Shown here: positions 18,823-25,466 of the stretch, piece by piece
Numbering within the stretch: the first letter of the stretch is position 1
How the letters are laid out: each line of letters starts with the position of its first letter
Source: Paracamarosporium sp. OC-R06-R3
Taxonomy: Eukaryota; Ascomycota; Dothideomycetes; Pleosporales; Didymosphaeriaceae
Length of the DNA stretch: 25,466 nt
Assembly: GCA_019828545.1 (NCBI GenBank)
Contig: JACVRA010000651.1
Coordinates: 3,244-28,709, forward strand
Reading direction: 5' to 3'
The notes under the pieces: model-generated
The model's database searches: none
Told to the model about the DNA's origin: nothing
The model's input: the letters and a program-made list of their open reading frames with translations, nothing else
Program-made: the position numbers and the translations under genes

Positions 18823-20721
18823 CTATGTAGCCTTAATCTGTTTCCTCTGCCACATTATCACAACACCAATAATCTGGAGTCCGGAAAGTCCGGCAAGAAT
18901 CTTGAACTGTAGGTTATATCCGTCCGCTAAGATTGCAACGGCTTGGTCGCGTCCCCGCTCGTCGAGCTTCGATAATGCGTCGGCCGATTTTAGAACCAGA
19001 TCGACCTGCGAAGGGGAGAAGACGTCGCTCAATCGTGGTCTGATGAATCCAGCCATGGCGGTACTAATAGCTGCGAGCCCGATTGCGCCCCCATGAATCG
19101 AAACTGATTGAAAGCACCTATTGCGACAGCTGCAGACTGATGTTAGCAAAGACAGTTCTGAATTAGGAAAGACGCCGACGGACGACGTACATTTGTCTTT
19201 TTGTTGCTTGACAGATAACGGTGCCATTAAGATTAATAGTGAGCTGTTTGTGCCAGCGCCAAAACCAGCAATGACTTGATAACCATACTGAACTTTCGAG
19301 ATGGTCGAAGAGAGGGGGAGAGTTCCGAGCAACGCAAAACCAATCACCTGGAGGATCGAGGCAAACAAAACAATGTAGATTGGTGGAACTCCCTTCTTCA
19401 CTATAATAGCAGTCGAAACCGAGGCGATGGGAGCTGCACCTGTAAATGGGATGGTCTTCGCACCGGATGCGATGGGAGATTGAGCATGAACGATTTGGAA
19501 TTTTTGTGGTAATTGGAAGACCGCACCTATCCACGGCATCCCTTGAGATAGAGCACATCTAGCTTGTGTTAATGAAGAGGGTTTGTATCACATATGGATT
19601 CGAGGCTTACAGAAATAAGCCGACCATGACCCGACTGGTGACAAATCTCCACGGGAAAACGGGTTCAGTGACATTTTGTGTTTGCGTGACGTACCACTCC
19701 CATCCAAGGAAGCCGACGGAAAGAATACCGCCTACAACCAACATGGTTATGACGAAGGGTGAGTCCCATTTGTGCAATATGCCGGCTTCTTCAAGCCCAA
19801 CTACCAGAGCCAGAATGGCAAGCCAGATGGATATAACGCCGATAATATCGACCCTAGCCAAGTTCTTCCTTGAGAATATATACTTATAAGTCTGATTGTG
19901 ATAGCGCGGCTTTCCATGGTTGGGGAAATTATTCGGAAGGCAGATGATGAGAATTAGTAGTGCTGGAACAGCTACAGGGACATTGAGCAAGAACACCCAT
20001 CGCCAGTGTGATGACTTGCTAATTGCACCACCGATTATGGGCCCGGTGATAAGGGAGATAGCATAAACGAAGGCGACAAAGGCGGTTATTGCTGCATACT
20101 TGACTTCGGGGACCAATTCAAAGCCGATGACATTGCATATCGCAAAGGTCCCCCCGCCCCCAATGCCCTGGAAGGCTCGGAAAATTATCCTGACGTAATC
20201 AGTAGTTTAACCGGTGCACTTCGTCGATTCGTCACCTACAGTTGGGTCAAGCCCTGGGCTGCGCCGCAAGCAGCAGAAAAAACGATGAAGAGCACAAGCG
20301 AAATGCCATAGAGCAACTTGCGACCAAAAATGTCGCTGATTTTGGTCCAGACAATGAGAACGCCGACAAAGCCTAGTAAATAGGCGGATGTAATCCATGA
20401 CGCGCGATCAAACCCCCCTAAGTCATCGGTAATGGTAGCGACTGATGTGGTTACGATGGGAATCTCGATGTTGGTAAGAAATAATGAGATGATTAGACTG
20501 TTACCCATTGTTAACTCTCGAAAGCCTTTTACGCTAGGAAAATTGATTACTTACGAGGCCCAGAGTAGGTAGAACCGGGCTCCGTTAAAATATACAGGTT
20601 CGTCATTGCTGTGGTCGTGGCCGTCGTCCGTCTCCAAGCGCGTCAAAGAAGATTTGGTCGGACGGCCTGTCCACTCGTCTTGCGAGTCCCGCTTCAGAGT
20701 GATTGAAGGAGAGCTAGCCAT
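18823..20721 (-). pseudogene. MFS drug-efflux-type transporter, one frameshift near the C-terminus
   Basis: Exons (minus) are 20721-20555, 20497-20240, 20189-19611, 19558-19191 and 19129-18823. Introns are 50-61 nt and GT-AG. The restored length is about 559 residues, as expected for 14-helix DHA-family exporters of fungal metabolites and toxicants in the plasma membrane. After a polar N-terminus come helix 1 (ISLFLTNIEIPIVTTS), motif A (SDIFGRK), the GIGGGG turn, SLITGPIIGG and HWRWVFLLNVP. In exon 5 the frame of IGAFNQFRFMG is followed one frame away by GGAIGLAA, where relatives have NQFRFLGGAIGLA. The break is a run of five C at 19088-19092 (five G on the coding strand) where six are needed. 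As written the protein loses its last ~100 residues. A homopolymer sequencing error is a real alternative, and then the gene would be intact. Confidence 0.85.
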
Positions 20722-21339
20722 GACAAAGGAAGTAGGAAATCAGAAACCAAAGTATTAGCAGAGCTAGGAACGAGAAGTGAATGGAGGAAATTTCGGGCAC
20801 TGGGTGGGTGAGATGTAGACACGTGGGATAAAAATCCTTCCCGGTGATTTAGATTGGTTAATGTGAGATGCTGTATAGCTTAGGTGTCATAGGTTGTGTT
20901 GTTCGACAGGGGTTGCGGGAATCAGTTCCGCCGCTCTGACATGCGGTCGCTTGACACAAATCGGACCACACTGGGTGGCGTAGTCATGAATGCTGCAGCT
21001 ACGCCGCAAGAATGCGCTCCCATAAGGATCGGGTGTGCGCGAGCCAGATTTAGAATTAGAACATGTACTAGTCCATCATTCTATGGTCACACCAGGTGAG
21101 CCCCGGGAGGCACCTTTCGCCAAATATATTTTACTTGTCGTTAATCTCATAACGCGACTCGACTTGTGCGACCCATATCACCTTGACCAAAGATGGGTCT
21201 GTCGCCAGAGGAAAGAGGAAAGATACTATCGATGCCAGCAGCTTAACCCTTTCACGGACCCACTGCTGATTTCAAGCGCCCATCTCGCTTCGAGAAGTCT
21301 AGTCATGTTGTTGCGCTAACGTTACTCGTTGTCATTCCT
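20722..21339. other. Intergenic stretch upstream of the transporter
   Basis: The first part is the presumed transporter promoter. Short plus frames at 20896-21099 and 21035-21319 have no recognisable domain. Confidence 0.4.
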
Positions 21340-21631
21340 TGTTGTTTTCAATGTGCATATTGGTCAAAGCGCGCACCGCTCGTCACATAGCTATAGAATA
21401 TTGTAAGCGCTTGCATCTGTGTTCTGTCGTTTCTCAACAGCTGATCGTGCGTGGCAAGACCTCCTAGCTCTTGCGTGTGTAATCTACAGTGTAAATTTCA
21501 CGGTGGTTGCCGTCATGGTCGCAAGAAAACACCCTGGAGCGCATCAGTGGAACTTGAATCTTGAGTGTGCGGTAGTCGGTGGATTACCTCAAGGTATGGA
21601 GATTGCAAGCCATTCATCTATAGTGTCTTAA
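21340..21631 (+). pseudogene. Possible Pth11/rhodopsin-like membrane protein fragment
   Basis: Around 21340-21600 an intron (21401-21440, GTAAGC to CAACAG, 40 nt) could join LVKARTARHIAIEYS to DRAWQDLLALACVIYSVNF and a following VARKHPGAHQWNLNLE. The pattern is basic loop, Trp/Asp, hydrophobic helix, then a His-x-Trp block. It resembles one helix-loop unit of fungal Pth11-like/rhodopsin-domain membrane proteins. Nothing before or after extends it. This is a weak, pattern-only call. Confidence 0.2.
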
Positions 21632-22089
21632 TACTACACAACATCATTGAGACTTTGTACAGCGGCTCCGTTCTATACAGCGTCATTATCCTCCCTCTCA
21701 AAGTATCAATCATATCGCAGATGCCCTGCCTTTTGATTCCGCTTGGTACCGTAATCGAGCGACATAGTATTCAATGAAGAGAAAAGGGTTGCTTCATTGT
21801 GTCCACAATGTGGGCGTTAAGCAGCCTGACCTCAAAAGAGCTACTAGCCATCGTGATCGAGGATTCACTGGCCCAAAAGTATCTGGCACATCACTTCCAG
21901 TCATTTATGGCATCAAAATTGGGTTCAAATACCAGTATTATGATGCTATCACAGCTAGAGGCTGCAGGTCTATCGCAAAACAGGTGGATGATCTTCCTCG
22001 TCTAGATGAACAGAGTTACTGCCATACCCTCTACAAACACACCCTCTGTTTGCTGCTGAAAGCACAGTCCGGCACCTGATCATTCGGAA
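21632..22089. other. Stretch before the KR relic, no recognisable gene
   Basis: Several overlapping plus frames (21774-22079, 21799-22005) are open. I looked for enoyl-reductase or other PKS domains that should precede a ketoreductase and could not identify any. The last bases before 22080 (LLKAQSG in one frame) weakly resemble the end of an ER domain, where an LMQxGKHxGK motif leads into the KR. Confidence 0.35.
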
Positions 22090-22350
22090 GAGCACCGGCA
22101 AGTTGATACTCAAGCTCGACCCCACAGATGTGGTGAAAGCTTGCATTACGAAAGACAATGTTAGTAAATTAAGACCTGAAGCCACTTACCTGGTAGCAGG
22201 AGACTTCAGCGGCATTAGGCGTAGTACTACACGATGGATGGTCCCCAAGAGCGCTCGTAATCTAACCCTGCTCTCGCGCTCATCGACCCTTGCCGTGGGC
22301 ATTTTAGTCGCGGATGCTAGTGCGTTAAGACAAGAGCATGTAGGGAAGCA
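22090..22350 (+). pseudogene. Polyketide synthase ketoreductase (KR) domain relic
   Basis: One plus frame gives GKLILKLDPTDVV, then SKLRPEATYLVAGDFSGIRR, then TTRWMVPKSARNLTLLSRS and ILVADASALR. This is the linker and Rossmann start of a highly reducing PKS KR domain, which reduces the beta-keto group of the growing polyketide with NADPH. Relatives read GGLGGIGR at the nucleotide-binding turn. Here it is GDFSGIRR, and each change can be made by a G-to-A or C-to-T transition. Only about 80 of some 180 KR residues remain and no other PKS domain is found, so this is a fragment. It lies between the transporter and the P450, head to head with the transporter and tail to tail with the P450. Confidence 0.7.
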
Positions 22351-22417
22351 ACTTCCTAGAAGTAGCTAACTTTATTCTACATATCTCAAGGCTATTGGCA
22401 GCCTTCATGGCGGTATT

Positions 22418-24246
22418 CTACCTCTTTTTACGCAGTAAAAGCTTTAGTGCTGGGTTCAGAACATTATACTCTTCGAACGGAAAATGAAGGGTACTTTTCT
22501 CCTGGTGTTCTGGTTGTTTGGAATCGTAATCCAACAGGAAAAATACTAGAATGAGCTTAATCTCATTTACAGCAAAAAAACGACCTAGACAGGCCTGTAT
22601 CCCGTGCCCAAAGGTAAGATACTCCTCGCTAGGCGTAGTTGCCATGTATTTGCTGCTCTTGCCGATAAGACCCTGCGCGACACGTTTGCGATAATAGCGG
22701 AAATCATCAAATTGTTCAGGGTTTTGAAATATTTCTGGATCGCGGGAGATAGCTCCAAGGGGAAAGCCGAATTGCGTGCCTACCGGAACATGGGTTCCAT
22801 TGCTCAGCGAAAACCCCTCCAGTGTTCGTCTTTGGGGTATCACTGCAGAGTGTCAAGTTAGCTTCCGTGACTTCGGAAGGTGCTACAATTGAGATATAAT
22901 GAAAGGGATAAGAGCGTACGATTGGATGGTGAGTGGAGCCGGTGCACTTCACAAATGAAAGAGTCCATTTTCGGCAGTCTTTTGGTAGAATGTCTTGCCC
23001 AATCTTGTTCCTTGGAAATGCAATCTCTGGCTTTCTCTGCCAAATGCTCTATGTACTCCGGATGTCTACATAGCTCAAAAAGGCAGTAGGATGCAGTCAT
23101 GACCGAAGTGTGGATAGAAGCAAGGCTAGAGATGATTGACCGGAGCACCAACTCTTCTAGATCTCTTTCACTGCCTTTTGCATCCTTGAGCATGCCACCT
23201 AGAAGAGTATGGGGCGGGTCACTCAAGGTTCCATTTGCCTTTTGCTTCTCCATTTTTCTACTTCCGGCCCGAGCACTGAGTAAGCATACTTCGAGTATCG
23301 ACTGAGTCTATAGCGAGCTGGCGCCAGGAGAAGGACCAGGGGGTGGAGCAATTTTGGAAAGCAGTGTGTGATGAAGGTGAGCCGGAAAACATCTCGTGCA
23401 TAATCAAGTGACATTTGAACTCAAGCATTTCTGCGGCATGCGGGGTACCCAATGAAGGTTCGAGCGGAAGTGCGACCTATAATCCACCGTAATACAGACT
23501 GAATATCTATTTCTTCCCACTCTGCGAGTTTAATAAGCTATAGACCAAGCTAATCAATTGAACCAAGGTTAATAACTCACCCTCACATCTAGGAACATCG
23601 ACGACCCAGGAGTAATTAAGTTCGTCCTGAGCATTAAGCATGACTTGACCCATATTGGCGGTGAGGTAAGTATGAAGCACCCGAACATGCAAGTCGGATT
23701 CGTTGAGTATGTCTATCCTATTGTATCGACCAAGCACATTCTAGTTATTATGTCAAATGCGCTCTACGCAGCCAACGCTCGAATTCTGTGCCACTTACAA
23801 ATGCTAGTGCTTGAACGCCACTTAATTGCATTCGTGTGTAGTTTCGGATTTCGTCGATGTACTTTGCCGGAAGAACAAGCAAATCAATGTCGTTCCTAGC
23901 TACCCAGAACGGTTGATCTTTGAACTGTAAGTTGCGTCAGAAGCCTATATATTACAATCACTTTGATGTTATTTACCTTCGAATATCCATCGAGTAATAT
24001 GTCTCTAGCACCAAACAGGAACCGTAGGCCTCAGAAAAATTCTGGTTCCCACCAACGACGAATTCCGGCGTAAGGGTAACCTAAGGGGGTTTCGGAACGT
24101 CTCTTGAATTTAAAGATGATACTCAATATAGTAAAGCATAAGATACCTAGCAACGCCTTGTTGGAAGCCAAAAGTCCCGATGTGAATCCGATCACATGAG
24201 GCCTTTCCTTGAGCGTCGTAAGTATTCCGAGCCAATTTTCAGCCAT
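22418..24246 (-). pseudogene. Cytochrome P450 monooxygenase, two nonsense codons and a frameshift
   Basis: Exons (minus) are 24246-23977, 23924-23799, 23740-23581, 23512-22920 and 22842-22418. The four introns are 52-77 nt and GT-AG. Restored length is about 524 residues, normal for a microsomal fungal P450. An N-terminal anchor (ALLGILCFTILSIIF) precedes the fold. The helix-I region reads ASIHTSVMTA, the ExxR motif is EVHR, and the haem loop is FGHGIQACLGRFFA with its cysteine present. Lesions are TGA at 24033-24031 (codon 72), TGA at 23423-23421 where NxAWVQM would be expected, and a one-base loss in a T run (23253-23257, an A run on the coding strand) separating VLGPEVEK from MEKQKANGT. 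All splice sites survive. Substrate is unknown; the neighbouring pump and PKS relic suggest secondary metabolism. Confidence 0.9.
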
Positions 24247-25031
24247 CGTGGGGGCTTAACTGCACAGTTAATTGTAACAGGGAGTATTAGGAAGCTAGAA
24301 TTGCTATGTTTCAATTATGATCAAGTCATGGAAGTACTGGTAGGATGCTGAGAGGAGCCTCCAACAGACATCTTCCCAAAATAAGAATCTTGAACTGGCG
24401 ACAATATCAGATTGAATCCTGCATAGAACTCAGCATGTGGCAGCTCGCGGTGGAATTCATGCTTTACGTCGGTGGCTGTTCTGGTCGCCTTACCCACCTG
24501 CTGATTTCTTGGGATAGTCTTGGGCAATAGGAAGGTGTCACAATATCCTATGAATTGGGTGCAACGATCAAAATAGACTAATGATTCTCGCGTGGCAATC
24601 AACCTAAATCAATTGGATAGGCATGTATGGGAAGATGGCGGGGTCACAATAGCGTGGAACAAAACTTGGCGCCGTGTACCCCAGCCGCGCATGCATATAA
24701 CTTTAAGGCAGTTGGTACCTCAGCTGATGACTATTTGTTGGGATACCGAGACCAGTATCTTACATGCTTTTTTGGGTCCCAAAAAAATATTCTTCGTCGA
24801 TCTTCGTACCTGGAGAAGAGCGAAGGTGTACCTCTCCTTGCTAAACTCGTTCATGTTCTTTTGAAAATTTAGCACTAGGTTAGCGCGACTCAAACGAGCA
24901 TGATAGGAACCATGAAATTTAATCTGTACAGGTCCTTTGAACTCTTTCCCGCTCTGGTAGTTCAGAAAGCTTTTGAGTCCATTCTGTCACGATCGCGTAG
25001 TGCACGTCCTAGAGTTTAGAGAGATTTTCCT
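24247..25031. other. Intergenic stretch upstream of the P450 relic
   Basis: The presumed P450 promoter lies at the left. Open frames at 24321-24602 (minus) and 24592-24872 (plus, two frames) show no domain. No RNA gene or repeat is recognised. Confidence 0.4.
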
Positions 25032-25400
25032 GATATTCATCCTTGTTGTGCAACGATACAAAGGCAGAAGGTACTACGTACATGCTGTGAGCCTTCCAGT
25101 CTCTTTGGATGCACGCGACCATGCCCCATGTAATCTTCGCATACATACGTCAACATGCGCTGATACGTCGTCATAGCTTTCCTTTGTCTCGGTGTAAATT
25201 TGAAATAGACGACTTGATATTCATCCTTGCTATGTAACAAGAACAAAGAAGAAGGTGCTGCGTACATGCTGTAAGTCTTGTAATCTCTTCGATTGTGCCC
25301 GACCGTGGCCGGTTCAGTCCTCGCGTATATCCACCCACACGCGATTAAACAGTTCGTCGTTCTGACTTCCTTTGGCCTTGATTGTTTTTCCAAAGCTGTT
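25032..25400. repeat. Imperfect tandem duplication, period about 184-189 bp
   Basis: Unit 1 starts with gatattcatccttg at 25032 and unit 2 with the same bases at 25216. Further matches in the same order are agaaggt(a/g)ct(a/g)cgtacatgctgt, ctcttcgattgtg against ctctttggatgcacg, and cgtcgtcatagctttcctttg (25166) against cgtcgttctgacttcctttg (25355). Differences include small indels. Confidence 0.75.
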
Positions 25401-25459
25401 CCATCCTTTTGTTTTCTGAAATCTCGGTTGTATGTTGTGAGGTTTCGGATATGAGCCAT
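25037..25459 (-). CDS. Unidentified open frame spanning the tandem duplication
   Basis: A 140-codon frame opens with an ATG at 25459. One duplicated unit reads NRRDYKTYSMYAAPSS then LHSKDEYQ in frame. The other unit gives the matching QRDWKAHSMYVVPSA and LHNKDEYQ only in a different frame, so this open frame covers one good unit and one frame-shifted unit. Conservation of residues such as RD, SMY, PS and KDEYQ between the units suggests both were once coding. No family is recognised. The window ends seven bases upstream of the ATG, so more of the gene may lie outside. Confidence 0.3.
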   Translation of the reverse strand: MAHIRNLTTYNRDFRKQKDGTALEKQSRPKEVRTTNCLIACGWIYARTEPATVGHNRRDYKTYSMYAAPSSLFLLHSKDEYQVVYFKFTPRQRKAMTTYQRMLTYVCEDYMGHGRVHPKRLEGSQHVRSTFCLCIVAQQG

Positions 25460-25466
25460 GAAGCAT

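Noticed and set aside
24321..24872. Open frames upstream of the P450
   Set aside because: Short, mutually overlapping on both strands, no domain or splice context.
1..25466. tRNA, rRNA, CRISPR, telomere repeats or bacterial-type operons
   Set aside because: None seen; the CRISPR and operon ideas do not fit an intron-bearing fungal sequence.

Overview
The window looks like nuclear DNA of a filamentous ascomycete. Genes are cut by short GT-AG introns (46-91 nt) with CTAAC/CTGAC-like branch sites, both strands are used, and the families present (DUF6606/DUF3638/DUF3645 giant protein, CorA-like protein, DHA-type MFS pump, fungal P450, HR-PKS ketoreductase, small cysteine-rich secreted protein) are typical of Pezizomycotina. 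I cannot name the species. Most large genes are visibly broken, and repeated DNA carries C-to-T/G-to-A differences typical of repeat-induced point mutation (RIP), so this reads as a decaying accessory region.

Layout. 0.06-0.66 kb: a four-exon gene for a small secreted cysteine-rich, effector-like protein, apparently intact. 0.66-3.0 kb: mostly empty, with a possible CorA-like relic at 2.65-3.0 kb. 3.98-3.04 kb (minus): a six-exon short-chain dehydrogenase, intact but with an unusual nucleotide-binding motif. 4.6-4.9 kb and 16.2-16.6 kb: two same-orientation copies of a 336-bp repeat, both showing RIP-type changes, on either side of a giant pseudogene. 6.16-15.71 kb (plus): a five-exon DUF6606-DUF3638-DUF3645 gene of about 3,110 codons, broken by five in-frame stops and one frameshift while all introns remain spliceable. 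16.5-17.6 kb: a CorA-like gene cut just before its membrane domain, meeting tail to tail a protein-kinase N-lobe fragment (17.98-17.55 kb, minus).

18.8-24.3 kb looks like the remains of a secondary-metabolism or detoxification locus. It holds an MFS transporter with one homopolymer frameshift (minus), a polyketide-synthase ketoreductase relic (plus), and a P450 with two nonsense codons and one frameshift (minus). The right end carries an imperfect tandem duplication of about 185 bp that was once protein-coding.

Only the secreted protein and the dehydrogenase look able to make full products. The other recognisable genes have a truncation, stop or frameshift. Exon structures were inferred by eye from splice signals and remembered family patterns; no alignment was run.
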